The notes: generated by a model from the letters alone, not told the origin. Counted from the first letter of the stretch, positions 43,186 through 54,145 are shown. The stretch is DNA of 64,000 nucleotides from NZQO01 sp964639255 (GCA_964639255.1 CAZXDP010000007.1:10492-74491); one strand, 5' to 3'. A program made the numbers and translations.

Positions 43186-45738
43186 TTAGGACTCTGTGGT
43201 TTTCTTTTGTTTTGTAATCGTAACGGTGAGCTCGTTGGTTTTATCGTCAAGATCCATAAGGATAGCATCTCCTTCGTTCAATTTTGAATTGATGATTTCC
43301 TCCGCCAATGTATCCTCGATGTATTTCTGAATAGCACGCTTCAGTGGGCGAGCTCCGTAATCTTTATCGAATCCCTTATCTGCGATGAAGTCCTTGGCTT
43401 TTTCCGTTAAGGTTAGATGGTACCCAAGGTCGTCGATGCGGTTAAAGAGTTTATCGAGTTCGATGTCGATGATCTTGTGAATATCCTCACGCTCTAGCGG
43501 ATTGAATACCATAACATCGTCAACACGGTTCAAGAATTCTGGTGCAAATGCTTTTTTCAAGGCATTTTCGATGATGCTCTTTGCATTCGAATCTGCTTGA
43601 CTTTGCTTGGCGGCAGTACCGAAACCGACGCCCTGTCCGAAATCCTTCAGCTTTCGCGCACCGATGTTCGATGTCATTATGATAATGGTGTTCTTAAAAT
43701 CAATTTTCCTTCCTAAACTATCGGTTAATTGACCATCGTCCAGAACCTGTAATAGCATATTGAAAACATCGGGGTGCGCCTTTTCAATCTCGTCCAGCAA
43801 AACAACGGCATAGGGCTTTCTCCTTATTTTTTCGGTAAGTTGGCCACCTTCTTCATATCCCACATACCCTGGAGGTGCACCGATGAGACGGGAAATGGCA
43901 AATTTCTCCATATACTCGCTCATATCGATACGAACCAAGGCGTTTTCAGAATCGAAAAGCTCGCGTGCCAATACTTTTGCCAATTGAGTTTTACCCACTC
44001 CGGTTTGACCTAAAAAGATAAAGGAGCCAATGGGCTTGTTGGGATCTTTAAGGCCGGCGCGATTGCGCTGGATTGCCTTTACAACCTTGGCCACTGCCTC
44101 ATCTTGCCCAATTACCTTACCTTTAATTCGGTCTGGCAGGGCAGCTAGTTTGTTGCTTTCCGTCTGGGCAATACGGTTAACGGGAACGCCTGTCATCATC
44201 GATACCACTTCGGCCACATTTTCCTCGTTCACGGTTTCGCGATGCAATTGCGATTCCTTTTCCCATTGCTCCTGTGCGGTAGCGAGATCCTTCTCTAAAT
44301 TTTTCTCGTCGTCGCGAAGCTTTGCAGCCTCTTCATATTTTTGTTTTTTGACCACAGAATTCTTCAGCTCGCGCACTTCTTCCAACTTGGCCTCAATTTT
44401 CAAGATTTTTTCTGGTACGTGTATGTTGGTAATGTGCACCCGCGATCCGGCTTCATCTAAGGCATCAATCGCCTTATCGGGCAGGAATCGATCGGTCATA
44501 TACCTATTGGTGAGCTTCACACAAGCGGCGATGGCATCGTCTGTATATTTTACATTGTGGTGCGTTTCGTACTTTTCCTTGATATTGTTGAGTATCTCGA
44601 TGGTTTCTTCAACAGTGGTAGGTTCTACCAATACCTTTTGGAAACGTCGCTCCAACGCCCCATCTTTTTCGATGTACTGCCTGTATTCATCAAGGGTTGT
44701 AGCGCCTATGCATTGAATTTCACCGCGGGCCAGTGCCGGTTTGAACATGTTGCTTGCATCCAGGGAGCCTGTGGCCCCTCCAGCACCTACAATGGTGTGT
44801 ATTTCGTCTATGAACAAGATAACGTCATCGTTCTTCTCCAATTCGTTCATCACGGCCTTCATACGCTCCTCAAATTGCCCGCGATATTTGGTGCCAGCCA
44901 CCAAGCTCGCGAGATCGAGTGTTACCACTCGCTTGTCGTATAGAATGCGCGAAACCTTCCTCTGTACGATGCGCAGGGCCAATCCTTCTGCGATAGCCGA
45001 TTTCCCAACGCCGGGTTCCCCAATAAGGAGCGGGTTGTTCTTTTTTCTTCGACTTAAAATTTGCGAAACGCGTTGAATTTCGCCTTCACGGCCTACCACT
45101 GGGTCTAATTTTCCCTCCTCGGCCAGGGCAGTGAGATCCCTCCCAAAATTATCCAATACCGGCGTCTTCGATTTCTTGTTCGATTTAGCGGCGCTACTAC
45201 CAAAGAGGTTCTCGCGGCCAGCATCATCGGCATTCGCATCGTCATCGCTGGAAAACGATTCGGCGCGCGGGGAGCCTATATAATCATCGTCGTTTGCTAT
45301 CATAATCTTAAATTGGTCTTTTACCCCATCATAATCTACCTTCATTTTATTCAGCAGTTTGGTGGTGGGGTCGTTTTCATTCCGCAGTATGCACAACAGT
45401 AAATGGGCCGTGTTAATGGAAGTGCTTTGAAACAGCTTGGCTTCCAAAAAGGTGGTTTTAAGCGCCCGTTCGGCCTGTCGCGTTAAATGCAGGTTTTTCT
45501 TCTCATTGGTCGTAGTGCCGCTGGCAGGATTCGCAGGGCTTAAGATTTCTACTTTTCGGCGCAGGTGGTTTAAGTCTACATCCAGCGCGTTCAAAATAGA
45601 GACCGCTTTGCCGTTGCCATCGCGTAACAGGCCCAGCATGAGGTGTTCGGTACCAATAAAGTCGTGGCCCAATCGCAATGCTTCTTCTTTGCTGTAGGCA
45701 ATCACGTCCTTTACTCTTGGGGAAAAATTATCATCCAT
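43186..45738 (-). CDS. clpC: ATP-dependent Clp protease ATP-binding subunit ClpC
   Basis: 850-aa class I Clp unfoldase that feeds ClpP. N-terminal Clp repeat domain (FSPRVKDVIAYSKEEA), AAA-1 with GEPGVGKSAIAEGL, a coiled middle domain with a UVR-like segment (KQKYEEAAKLRDDEKNLEKDL), and AAA-2 with GQTGVGKTQLAKVLA. The ClpP-binding LGF-type loop is present near the end (FGQGVGFG). The second Walker A has Gln where Pro is common. ClpC has a good minus-strand promoter (below). Confidence 0.96.
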   Translation of the reverse strand: MDDNFSPRVKDVIAYSKEEALRLGHDFIGTEHLMLGLLRDGNGKAVSILNALDVDLNHLRRKVEILSPANPASGTTTNEKKNLHLTRQAERALKTTFLEAKLFQSTSINTAHLLLCILRNENDPTTKLLNKMKVDYDGVKDQFKIMIANDDDYIGSPRAESFSSDDDANADDAGRENLFGSSAAKSNKKSKTPVLDNFGRDLTALAEEGKLDPVVGREGEIQRVSQILSRRKKNNPLLIGEPGVGKSAIAEGLALRIVQRKVSRILYDKRVVTLDLASLVAGTKYRGQFEERMKAVMNELEKNDDVILFIDEIHTIVGAGGATGSLDASNMFKPALARGEIQCIGATTLDEYRQYIEKDGALERRFQKVLVEPTTVEETIEILNNIKEKYETHHNVKYTDDAIAACVKLTNRYMTDRFLPDKAIDALDEAGSRVHITNIHVPEKILKIEAKLEEVRELKNSVVKKQKYEEAAKLRDDEKNLEKDLATAQEQWEKESQLHRETVNEENVAEVVSMMTGVPVNRIAQTESNKLAALPDRIKGKVIGQDEAVAKVVKAIQRNRAGLKDPNKPIGSFIFLGQTGVGKTQLAKVLARELFDSENALVRIDMSEYMEKFAISRLIGAPPGYVGYEEGGQLTEKIRRKPYAVVLLDEIEKAHPDVFNMLLQVLDDGQLTDSLGRKIDFKNTIIIMTSNIGARKLKDFGQGVGFGTAAKQSQADSNAKSIIENALKKAFAPEFLNRVDDVMVFNPLEREDIHKIIDIELDKLFNRIDDLGYHLTLTEKAKDFIADKGFDKDYGARPLKRAIQKYIEDTLAEEIINSKLNEGDAILMDLDDKTNELTVTITKQKKTTES

Positions 45739-45759
45739 AGTCTATATGTTCCTTCCGTC

Positions 45760-45792
45760 TAAAAATACTAAAATTAACCGTAATAAGGCAAA
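45760..45792 (-). promoter_or_regulatory. Promoter of clpC
   Basis: On the minus strand TTTG (45792-45789), a 21-bp spacer and TATTTTTA (45767-45760), one mismatch from TAnnTTTG. This region is shared with the divergent gyrA promoter. Confidence 0.55.
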
Positions 45793-45952
45793 AACCGTAC
45801 CTCGGTATCTAGGTTGGTAGTAAAAGGACAAAAAAACTTACTCAATTCAAAGCAAAATAGGGTAGAGTTATCAACGGCTACAACGGCGAAATTTGTTAAT
45901 AAAAAAGTGAATAATACCTCGCCCAAACCCCTTTCAAACCTACAAAATAGTG

Positions 45953-45959
45953 TATCTTG
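45953..45959 (+). promoter_or_regulatory. Candidate -7 element of gyrA
   Basis: TATCTTG (TAnnTTG form) about 40 nt before the gyrA start. The rest of the 260-nt clpC-gyrA gap has no gene I can support. Confidence 0.35.
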
Positions 45960-45998
45960 CTTCATTAGATTGATAACTATAAATAAAGCGAATATTTT

Positions 45999-48527
45999 AT
46001 GGCTGAAGGTGAAAAACTGATTCCTATTAATATTGAAGATGAAATGAAATCGGCCTACATCGATTATTCGATGTCGGTCATTGTGTCACGTGCCCTGCCC
46101 GATGTGCGCGACGGAATGAAGCCTGTGCACCGCAGGGTGCTTTTCGGGATGCATGAACTAGGGGTGCGCGCCAATAGCTCCCATAAGAAATCGGCGAGAA
46201 TAGTAGGGGAAGTCCTTGGTAAGTACCATCCCCATGGAGACACCTCGGTTTACGACGCCATGGTGCGAATGGCGCAAGAATGGAGCTTGCGCTATATGTT
46301 GGTTGACGGCCAGGGTAACTTTGGATCGGTTGATGGCGACAGCCCTGCCGCGATGCGTTACACTGAAGCCAGAATGCAGAAAATCTCTGAAGAAATGCTG
46401 GCCGATATCGATAAGGAAACGGTAGACCACCAGCTTAATTTCGACGATACCATCGAAGAGCCAACCGTTTTGCCTACGCGTGTCCCTGGCCTGCTTATTA
46501 ACGGTGCCTCTGGTATTGCCGTAGGGATGGCCACCAATATGCCGCCCCACAACCTTACCGAAGTAGTGAACGGCACCATTGCCTATATCGATAATCACGA
46601 TATCGAGATCGATGAGTTAATGCAGCACATAAAGGCACCCGATTTCCCCACTGGAGGTATCATCTATGGCTACGAGGGAGTGCGGGAAGCTTTCCATACC
46701 GGCCGTGGCAGGGTGGTCATGCGCGCCAAGGCATCTTTCGAGGAAGTTAATGGAAGGGAATGCATCGTTGTTACAGAGATCCCCTATCAGGTGAACAAGG
46801 CCGATATGATCAAGAAAACGGCAGATCTCGTAAACGAGAAGAAAATAGATGGCATATCGAATATTCGGGACGAATCGGACCGAAATGGAATGCGAATCGT
46901 GTATATCCTAAAGCGCGATGCAGTACCCAATATCGTACTGAATACGCTCTATAAATATACGGCCTTGCAAGCTAGTTTCAGTGTCAACAATATTGCGCTG
47001 GTGCATGGCAGGCCTCAATTGCTCAACCTTAAGGAACTCATCCACTATTTCGTAGAGCACCGTCACGAGGTTGTGGTGCGCCGTACGGAATATTTGCTAC
47101 GGAAGGCCGAAGAGCGCGCCCACATTTTGGAGGGGCTCATTATTGCTTCAGACAATATTGATGAAGTTATTGCCCTAATTCGTGCTTCTGCAAATGCCGA
47201 TGAGGCACGTCAAAAATTAATAGATACTTTCGAACTATCCGAGATACAGGCAAAGGCAATCGTAGAGATGCGCTTGCGCCAGCTTACCGGCCTCGAACAG
47301 GATAAGCTTCGAAGCGAGTACGAGGAGCTCATGGCCACCATCGAGGATTACAAGGATATTCTGGCCAAGAAAGAACGTAGAATGCAAATTATCAAGGAAG
47401 AGCTCGAGGAGATCCGTGATAAATATGGCGACGAGCGCCGTTCAGTTATTGAATATGCGGGGGGGGACGTTAGCATTACCGATCTTATCGCAGATGAACA
47501 GGTGGTTATAACCATTTCCCATGCGGGTTACATCAAGCGAACTTCCCTTTCTGAATACAAGAGACAGAACAGGGGCGGTGTGGGCTCGAAGGCTTCGGCT
47601 ACGCGAAACGAAGATTTTCTGGAAGATCTCTTCGTGGGTACCAACCACCAGTATATGCTGTTCTTTACCCAAAAGGGAAAGTGTTTTTGGATGCGCGTGT
47701 TCGAAATACCCGAAGGCAGCCGTACTTCAAAGGGTAGGGCCATTCAAAATTTAATTAACATCGAGCCAGACGATAAGGTCAAGGCGGTAATCTGTACCCA
47801 AGATTTAAAAGACGAAGAATACATAAACAGCCATTATGTAATTATGGCTACTAAAAAGGGCCAGGTAAAGAAAACACCGTTAGAGCAATATTCTCGACCG
47901 CGAACCAACGGTATCAATGCCATTACCATCAAGGAAGGGGATGAGCTGTTGGAGGCCAAGCTCACCACGGGCGACAGCCAAGTTATGTTGGCGGTTCGTT
48001 CTGGCAAGGCCATCCGTTTTGAAGAAGAAAAAACCAGACCAATGGGCAGAAATGCCTCTGGCGTACGCGGTATTACCTTGGGCAGCAAAGATGATGAAGT
48101 GGTTGGAATGATAGCCATTAACGATGGCGAATCTGACGTTTTGGTGGTTTCGGAAAGAGGCTACGGAAAGCGTTCTACCTTAGACGATTACCGAATAACA
48201 AATCGCGGCGGAAAGGGCGTCAAAACCATAAATATTACCGAAAAAACCGGTAAATTAGTGGCTATTAAGAATGTGAGCGATAGCGATGGGCTAATGATTA
48301 TCAATAAATCGGGCATTGCTATTAGAATGGCGGTTGATGAGCTACGGGTTATGGGACGTGCCACCCAAGGTGTGCGGCTCATAAAAGTTCGCGAAGAAGA
48401 TGCTATTGCGGCCGTGGCAAAGGTAAAAAATGAAGAAGAGGATGTTGAAGATGCTTCAGAAATAGACAATGAAGCTTCTGGCACTACTCTTGATACGAAT
48501 GAGCAAAAAACCGATAACAACGAATAA
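45999..48527 (+). CDS. gyrA: DNA gyrase subunit A
   Basis: 842-aa DNA breakage-reunion subunit. Catalytic Tyr121 in [10 protein letters not shown]; quinolone region [17 protein letters not shown], in which Thr stands at E. coli Ser83 and Asp at Asp87. GyrA-box QNRGGVG is in the C-terminal beta-pinwheel, and the protein ends in an acidic tail ([13 protein letters not shown]). It is followed 15 nt later by a TPR gene. Confidence 0.97.
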   Translation: MAEGEKLIPINIEDEMKSAYIDYSMSVIVSRALPDVRDGMKPVHRRVLFGMHELGVRANSSHKKSARIVGEVLGKYHPHGDTSVYDAMVRMAQEWSLRYMLVDGQGNFGSVDGDSPAAMRYTEARMQKISEEMLADIDKETVDHQLNFDDTIEEPTVLPTRVPGLLINGASGIAVGMATNMPPHNLTEVVNGTIAYIDNHDIEIDELMQHIKAPDFPTGGIIYGYEGVREAFHTGRGRVVMRAKASFEEVNGRECIVVTEIPYQVNKADMIKKTADLVNEKKIDGISNIRDESDRNGMRIVYILKRDAVPNIVLNTLYKYTALQASFSVNNIALVHGRPQLLNLKELIHYFVEHRHEVVVRRTEYLLRKAEERAHILEGLIIASDNIDEVIALIRASANADEARQKLIDTFELSEIQAKAIVEMRLRQLTGLEQDKLRSEYEELMATIEDYKDILAKKERRMQIIKEELEEIRDKYGDERRSVIEYAGGDVSITDLIADEQVVITISHAGYIKRTSLSEYKRQNRGGVGSKASATRNEDFLEDLFVGTNHQYMLFFTQKGKCFWMRVFEIPEGSRTSKGRAIQNLINIEPDDKVKAVICTQDLKDEEYINSHYVIMATKKGQVKKTPLEQYSRPRTNGINAITIKEGDELLEAKLTTGDSQVMLAVRSGKAIRFEEEKTRPMGRNASGVRGITLGSKDDEVVGMIAINDGESDVLVVSERGYGKRSTLDDYRITNRGGKGVKTINITEKTGKLVAIKNVSDSDGLMIINKSGIAIRMAVDELRVMGRATQGVRLIKVREEDAIAAVAKVKNEEEDVEDASEIDNEASGTTLDTNEQKTDNNE

Positions 48528-48542
48528 ATTAAACCTTACACA

Positions 48543-49811
48543 ATGAAGAAACAAATATTGGTAGCCGGAGCAATTCTTATTTCCGCTATTTCATTTGGAC
48601 AGAAAAAAGAAGTCCGGAAAGCCGAAAAGGCAATCCAAGAAAAAGATGTCGCAGAGGCAATGACCTATTTGAACGAAGCGGAAGCTTCCATTGCCAGTGC
48701 CGACGATGATCTTAAAGCCCAGTTTTATGTGGTTAAAGGGGAAACCTACTTAGCCGATGCAGGAACCCGCGATTTCGAAAAGTTAAAAACGGCAGGAGAA
48801 GCGTTTAAAAAAGCAAAGGAGCTGAACGCAGATAAGGAATATACGCAACGGGCCGATTTGGGAATGCAAAATCTTCGCGTTGCATTAGTGAATAGCGCCG
48901 TTAGCGATCAAAATGCTAAGAATTATGCGACAGCATCTGAAAAATTATATGCGAGCTATACGCTAACAAAGAAAGACACTTCAGATCTATATTTTGCAGC
49001 GGGAAATGCTGTAAATGCTCAGCAATATGACAAAGCCCTAGAATATTATCAGCAACTTCTAGATATTGGATATACTGGAATCGAGCAAGAATTCATCGCT
49101 ACAGATATCGAAACGGGTGAGATCGTAACCTTTGCTACAGAGCAGGACCGTTCTACCAATATGCTCAGCGGAAAATATACCAATCCCGATGAGCGTATGG
49201 CACCCTCTGTGCGAGGCGATATTCTTCGCAATGTAACATTGATTTATACCAGCAAGGGAGAAGATGAAAAGGCCTTGGCGGTAATGAAAGATGCGCGTGC
49301 CGAAAACCCAGATGATTCTAGCCTCATTCGAGCAGAGGCAGATTTGGCCTACAAAATGGGTGATATGGAGAAATACCGACAGTTAATGGAAGAGGTGGTC
49401 GCTTCGGATCCCAACAATCCAGAATTATATTACAATCTTGGTGTAAGCAGTGCCTCAATTGGCGAGGAGGAAAAAGCGTTGGAATACTACAAAAAGGCCT
49501 TGGAATTGAATCCAGAATATGCACTGGCTCAAATTAATATTGCCGCGTTGAAATTGAAACAAGAAGCAGCTATTGTTGAAGAGATGAACAACTTGGGGAC
49601 TTCTGCTGCAGATAATAAGCGCTACGACGAACTAAAGGAAAAGCGAAAGCAATTGTACTCTGAAGTACTTCCTTACTTAGAATCAGCTGTGAAATTACGT
49701 CCAGATAACGTAGAGTTGGTCAGGACTTTAATGAACATTTACAGCCAATTGGGGCAAGATGCGAAATTCAAGGAAATGAAGGCTAGATTGGCCGAAATGA
49801 CCCAAGAATAA
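48543..49811 (+). CDS. Exported TPR-repeat protein
   Basis: 422-aa protein with a signal peptide (MKKQILVAGAILISAISFGQ) and several TPR-like helical repeats, clearest at PELYYNLGVSSASIGEEEKALEYYKKALELNPEYALAQINIAAL (about residues 295-340). It should be periplasmic or outer-membrane facing. TPR proteins scaffold assemblies; the partner is unknown. It follows gyrA by 15 nt and may share the transcript. Confidence 0.85.
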   Translation: MKKQILVAGAILISAISFGQKKEVRKAEKAIQEKDVAEAMTYLNEAEASIASADDDLKAQFYVVKGETYLADAGTRDFEKLKTAGEAFKKAKELNADKEYTQRADLGMQNLRVALVNSAVSDQNAKNYATASEKLYASYTLTKKDTSDLYFAAGNAVNAQQYDKALEYYQQLLDIGYTGIEQEFIATDIETGEIVTFATEQDRSTNMLSGKYTNPDERMAPSVRGDILRNVTLIYTSKGEDEKALAVMKDARAENPDDSSLIRAEADLAYKMGDMEKYRQLMEEVVASDPNNPELYYNLGVSSASIGEEEKALEYYKKALELNPEYALAQINIAALKLKQEAAIVEEMNNLGTSAADNKRYDELKEKRKQLYSEVLPYLESAVKLRPDNVELVRTLMNIYSQLGQDAKFKEMKARLAEMTQE

Positions 49812-49847
49812 AGGTTCCGAGTCCCTTCTTTTAGGTTCGAACCCTAG

Positions 49848-49887
49848 AAAAACCCTCATAGAATTGCAATTCTATGAGGGTTTTTTT
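49848..49887. terminator. Strong perfect-palindrome terminator between the TPR and NlpC genes
   Basis: AAAACCCTCATAGAATTGC / GCAATTCTATGAGGGTTTT, 38 nt with no real loop and a T run. The T run also carries the stop codon of the convergent NlpC/P60 gene (49886-49888). Confidence 0.92.
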
Positions 49888-50635
49888 ATACAATCCTTTT
49901 AATCACCCGTAATGTATGGGTATGGCCCTTGGTTTCGTAATTGAAAATACCGCTATGGTCTAACCTATCAATGCGCACTTTACCATGTGCGTGGATAATG
50001 TAGTTATCATCCATAATGATGCCCACGTGCGTAATAGCGCCCTCTGCATTATCAAAAAAAGCAAGGTCTCCCGGTTCGCTCTCTTCAATAAAACTTAACG
50101 GTTCTCCCTGCGTGGCCTGCTGGCTGGCATCTCTCAATAATTTGTAACCATTCAGCTTGTAGCACATTTGCGTGAAGCCACTGCAATCTATCCCAAAGGG
50201 CGTCTTGCCGCCCCAGAGATAGGGGCTGTTTAAATAAAGCAATGCAGTGGAGATCAAGTGCGCCTTAGGTTTTTTCCCAGAAATTTTCTTGCCTTCAAAA
50301 GTATGACCCATTAATGATGCGAGACCGACATTGCTTCCCATACAAACGGAGTGCAATCGATTATCGCCTGTAGTCACAAAATCGACCAAATCTGAAGCAT
50401 ATTCAGGGGTAGCTCGCACCAAAGGCTCATATTCTTCCTCATTAAGAAAAACAAATTGCTTATTGTCTATCCAGCCCTCGTAACGATCGAAAGCCAGCTG
50501 AATGCGTATCCATTTTTTTCGGGCGTCGAGTATTTTAAAATGATCTCCGTACAGAACTTGCGAGACCATTTCCGAAGTATCGGAAGGTTCGGCCCTAAGC
50601 GGTACGACACTTAAATTGCAAATTCCGTATTTCAT
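49886..50635 (-). CDS. NlpC/P60 family cysteine peptidase, cytosolic form
   Basis: 249-aa C40 peptidase. N-terminal SH3-like domain (1-70), then the catalytic domain with Cys151 (GIDCSGF), His203 (THVGI) and His215 (IIHAHG). There is no signal peptide: MKYGICNLSVVPLRAEP is not hydrophobic enough. It therefore resembles the cytosolic dipeptidyl peptidase VI / YkfC class that recycles peptidoglycan peptides rather than a secreted cell-wall lysin. It lies 27 nt after the thiolase on the same strand. Confidence 0.88.
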   Translation of the reverse strand: MKYGICNLSVVPLRAEPSDTSEMVSQVLYGDHFKILDARKKWIRIQLAFDRYEGWIDNKQFVFLNEEEYEPLVRATPEYASDLVDFVTTGDNRLHSVCMGSNVGLASLMGHTFEGKKISGKKPKAHLISTALLYLNSPYLWGGKTPFGIDCSGFTQMCYKLNGYKLLRDASQQATQGEPLSFIEESEPGDLAFFDNAEGAITHVGIIMDDNYIIHAHGKVRIDRLDHSGIFNYETKGHTHTLRVIKRIV

Positions 50636-50662
50636 TCAGCAGGTAATGGGGAGACGGCAAGG

Positions 50663-51841
50663 TTAGTTTCGCTCTATCACCATGGCGCTGGCACCACCAC
50701 CGCCGTTGCAAATGGCAGCTGCTCCAAGCTTAGCATTATTCTGTTTCAGAACGTTTAAGAGTGTTATTAAGATGCGAACGCCACTACACCCCAACGGATG
50801 CCCCAAGGAGACGGCGCCTCCGTTCACGTTTACATTGTGGCTATCTAACCCTAATAATTTCATATTGGCCAACCCAACCACGGCAAAGGCTTCGTTGAAT
50901 TCATAGAAATCGATATCTTCCTTGCTGACGCCAGCTTTTGAAAGTGCCTTGGGAAGGGCTTTGGCAGGCGCTGTCGTAAACCATTTTGGTTCCTGTGCTG
51001 CATCGGCATATCCTTTGATGGTCGCCAGAACAGTAAGTCCAAGTTCCTTTGCTTTTTCTTCGCTCATCAACACCATGGCTCCGGCACCATCATTAATTGT
51101 GGAAGCATTGGCGGCTGTTACCGTTCCATCTTTGCTGAAAGCAGGGCGCAACGACGGAATTTTATCGATTTTCACATTCTTGAATTCTTCATCTTCCGAA
51201 ACGACGATAGGTTCCCCACGGCGCTGTGGTACCTCTACGGGTACGACCTCATCTTTAAATTTGCCTTCGGCCCACGCTTGGGCAGATCGCTTATAGCTTT
51301 CTATGGCGAAAGCATCTTGTTCTTCCCGCGAAAAATTATGTTCCGTAGCGCAAAGATCGGCACAAACTCCCATTGCATTATGGTCGTACGCATCTACCAA
51401 ACCGTCTTTTTGCATTCCATCTTCCATCGTCTTAGGCCCAAATTTATGGGGATTGCGCAAATGTACATAGTGTGGAATGTTGCTCATACTCTCCATACCT
51501 CCTGCAACGACAATATCGGCATCGCCTAAAGCAATTGCTTGTGCTGCCTGCATCACCGCTTTCATACCGCTCGCGCATACCTTATTTATAGTGGTACATG
51601 GTACGGTATCTGGGATGCCCGCGGAAAGGGCTGCCTGCCGGGCCGGTGCCTGACCAACACCTGCTTGCACGACATTTCCCATAATTACTTCCTGTACGGT
51701 TGCTGGATCAAGATTAATTCTATCTAGAGCGCCTTTAATGGCGGCACTCCCCAATTGGGTGGCGGTTAGGGACGACAGGCTGCCCATAAAACTGCATATT
51801 GGGGTTCTCGCTGCCGATACGATTACAACTTTTCTGCTCAT
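50663..51841 (-). CDS. Acetyl-CoA C-acyltransferase (thiolase)
   Basis: 392-aa thiolase. Nucleophilic Cys89 in KVCASGMKAV, His and second Cys in GHPLGCSG and ICNGGGGASAM near the C-terminus. It could be AtoB-type acetyl-CoA acetyltransferase or FadA-type; length and opening VVIVSAARTPICSF favour AtoB/thiolase II. No fadB partner is adjacent. It lies 130 nt from the divergent HD-hydrolase gene. Confidence 0.92.
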   Translation of the reverse strand: MSRKVVIVSAARTPICSFMGSLSSLTATQLGSAAIKGALDRINLDPATVQEVIMGNVVQAGVGQAPARQAALSAGIPDTVPCTTINKVCASGMKAVMQAAQAIALGDADIVVAGGMESMSNIPHYVHLRNPHKFGPKTMEDGMQKDGLVDAYDHNAMGVCADLCATEHNFSREEQDAFAIESYKRSAQAWAEGKFKDEVVPVEVPQRRGEPIVVSEDEEFKNVKIDKIPSLRPAFSKDGTVTAANASTINDGAGAMVLMSEEKAKELGLTVLATIKGYADAAQEPKWFTTAPAKALPKALSKAGVSKEDIDFYEFNEAFAVVGLANMKLLGLDSHNVNVNGGAVSLGHPLGCSGVRILITLLNVLKQNNAKLGAAAICNGGGGASAMVIERN

Positions 51842-51971
51842 GCTCGTGTATTTAAGTCAATTTTAAAGTGCTGCGAATTTACGTATAATTAACCGAAATA
51901 TCAATCTTTGAAAGGGTGTGCCTTGGGATAAATGAATGGTTATTTATACCTTTACTATTCCAATTGGCCAT

Positions 51972-54017
51972 ATGAAGAACCTCCTTTCCCTATTTGCGAA
52001 AAACCAGTCGTTCATTTACAAGGCATTTCTTTTCATTAGCGCCACGCTATTGGTTATTTATTTATTTCCGAAGGGAGGGCAATTCAAATATAATTTTCAG
52101 AAGGGAAAGCCATGGCAGTATGAAAATTTATATGCGCCGTTCAGTTTTACCATAAAAAAGGATGAAACTACCTTAGAGAACGAGAAACAAGCCGTACGTG
52201 CTGAAGCCATCCCGTACTTCGATTTTCAGCCCGAGGCGCAGCAAACTAGCAACCAGCGTTTTGCGCAGTTGTTGGACCAGAATTACGAGGATACCCTGTT
52301 TGAAACTTCTAAGGAACGTTTCCGGCAGGTAGGGACGGCAATTTTGAACGACATTTACGAGAACGGCGTTACAGAGGAGATTCATTCGTATCCTGATAGC
52401 CAACTCATCTATCTAAAAAAGGGCAATGAAATTGAGGAGCTTACCTATGGCCAAGTGTTTCAGCTGGGCGAACTTTCTGAAAAGATAAACAAAACGGTTA
52501 CTTCAACCTTTTCCGTCGCATCTACCAATTTTATTCAAAAATTGCTGGAACGAAGTATAACTCCCAATGTTTCGTATAACGCTAAGCTCACAGAGGCGGC
52601 CATTGCCTCACAAATTGAAGCTATAAATCCCAACAGAGGGGTTATTGAAAAGGGAGGTCGTATCATTGCCAAGGGAGAGGTTGTTGAAGGCGAGACCTTT
52701 CAGGTGCTTAATTCATTGAAGGCCGAATACCAATCGCAAGTGTGGAGCAAGTCCAATTATGTGTGGCTCTTGGTGGGGTATTCATTATTGGTATCGTTGG
52801 TGTTTCTAATGCTATTGTTGTTCTTGAACAAATACCGCTCGGCCATATTCAACAATAACACCAAGGTAACCTTCATTTTTTTCAATGTTGTGCTCATGGT
52901 TTTTTTAACGACCATGATCGTGCAATTGGATGCCAATTATGTGTATGTGGTGCCTTTATGCATACTTCCGCTTATATTAAAGGCGTTTTTCGATCCGCGC
53001 TTGGGTCTTTTTGTGCACGTACTGACCGTTTTACTGTTGGGCTTTATCGTTCCCAATAGCTTTGAGTATATGTTCCTGCAAATTATCGCGGGTATCGTGA
53101 CGATTTTAACGATCTCTGAACTCTACCGACGCGCAAATTTGTTTATTTCGGTGGGTCAAATTACCCTTATTTATATCGTGGGGTATTTCGCATTTTTCTT
53201 GATACAGGAAGGTAACTTACAGTTGCTGCAATGGCAGACTTTCGGCATTTTTATCCTGAACGGCCTCGCTACCCTTTTTGCACATCCGTTGATTTATCTA
53301 TATGAAAAAGCCTTCGGACTGGTAAGCGATGTTTCGCTCTTGGAACTGAGCGATACCAATTCGAAATTGCTGAAAAAACTTAGTAATGACGCTCCCGGAA
53401 CCTTTCACCATTCGCTGAATGTCGCCAATTTGGCCGAAGCGGCCGCCAACGAGGTTGGCGCTAATTCTATGCTGGTACGGGTTGGGGCCTTGTACCACGA
53501 TATCGGTAAGATGAAGAATCCAACGTATTTTACCGAAAATCAATTGAGCGGCATTAATACACATTCTGAACTAGACCCTAAGGAAAGTGCCAGAATTATT
53601 ATCAACCACGTGATAAAAGGGGTTGAGATCGCTAGGAAGAACAATTTGCCCGACAGGGTTATCGATTTTATTCGCACCCATCACGGAACCAGCCTGGTGT
53701 ATTATTTTTATAAGAAGGAAGAAGAACTACATGGCAGTGCCAATGCTGAAGATTTTCAGTATCCTGGTCCCATTCCGTTCTCTAGGGAAACTGCAATTTT
53801 AATGATGGCAGACAGTGTAGAGGCAGCCAGCAAGAGCCTCAAGGAACCTACCTCGTCCAAGATAGATGCATTTGTAGAAAAAATCATCGATGGACAGATG
53901 GAACAGGGCCAGTTCTTAAACGCTAACATCACATTCAAGGAAATACAGATAATTAAAAAGGTGCTCAAGAAAAAATTGAACAACATCTACCATCTTCGGG
54001 TAGAATATCCAGAATAA
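51972..54017 (+). CDS. 7TM-HD phosphodiesterase, PgpH-like
   Basis: 681-aa membrane protein: N-terminal helix (20-35), a large extracytoplasmic 7TMR-HDED domain (40-260), about seven membrane helices (265-470), then a cytosolic HD domain with FHHSLNVANLAEAA and LYHDIGKMK (His-Asp about 508-509). In Listeria PgpH degrades c-di-AMP; the same role is inferred here. The frame is open 12 codons earlier, but the ATG at 51972 places the basic tail before the first helix. Confidence 0.9.
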   Translation: MKNLLSLFAKNQSFIYKAFLFISATLLVIYLFPKGGQFKYNFQKGKPWQYENLYAPFSFTIKKDETTLENEKQAVRAEAIPYFDFQPEAQQTSNQRFAQLLDQNYEDTLFETSKERFRQVGTAILNDIYENGVTEEIHSYPDSQLIYLKKGNEIEELTYGQVFQLGELSEKINKTVTSTFSVASTNFIQKLLERSITPNVSYNAKLTEAAIASQIEAINPNRGVIEKGGRIIAKGEVVEGETFQVLNSLKAEYQSQVWSKSNYVWLLVGYSLLVSLVFLMLLLFLNKYRSAIFNNNTKVTFIFFNVVLMVFLTTMIVQLDANYVYVVPLCILPLILKAFFDPRLGLFVHVLTVLLLGFIVPNSFEYMFLQIIAGIVTILTISELYRRANLFISVGQITLIYIVGYFAFFLIQEGNLQLLQWQTFGIFILNGLATLFAHPLIYLYEKAFGLVSDVSLLELSDTNSKLLKKLSNDAPGTFHHSLNVANLAEAAANEVGANSMLVRVGALYHDIGKMKNPTYFTENQLSGINTHSELDPKESARIIINHVIKGVEIARKNNLPDRVIDFIRTHHGTSLVYYFYKKEEELHGSANAEDFQYPGPIPFSRETAILMMADSVEAASKSLKEPTSSKIDAFVEKIIDGQMEQGQFLNANITFKEIQIIKKVLKKKLNNIYHLRVEYPE

Positions 54018-54145
54018 CGCCTTTCCGCAAAAGTTTTCATAAAATCATTAACATGTGCCGTTAAATCTATGATAATTAAGTAGATATTAACGAAACGAAC
54101 GCATTGGTATAATTAATTTGGATTGAAACAAAAAAAACCAACCCT

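Noticed and set aside
44030..44716. Plus-strand frame of 228 codons
   Set aside because: Antisense to clpC; Ser-rich product with no family, explained by codon bias of the real gene.
45814..46020. Small plus-strand frame of 68 codons between clpC and gyrA
   Set aside because: It overlaps the gyrA start and the promoter region, is Asn/Lys-rich and has no recognisable features.
46219..46263. Quinolone-resistance change in gyrA (Thr at the Ser83 position)
   Set aside because: Thr is a normal residue at this place in many bacteria and Asp87 is retained, so it is not evidence for resistance.
49831..49846. TTAGGTTCGAACCCTA, which looks like a tRNA T-arm
   Set aside because: No acceptor, D- or anticodon arm can be found in the 75 nt around it; the sequence is simply a short inverted repeat beside the terminator.
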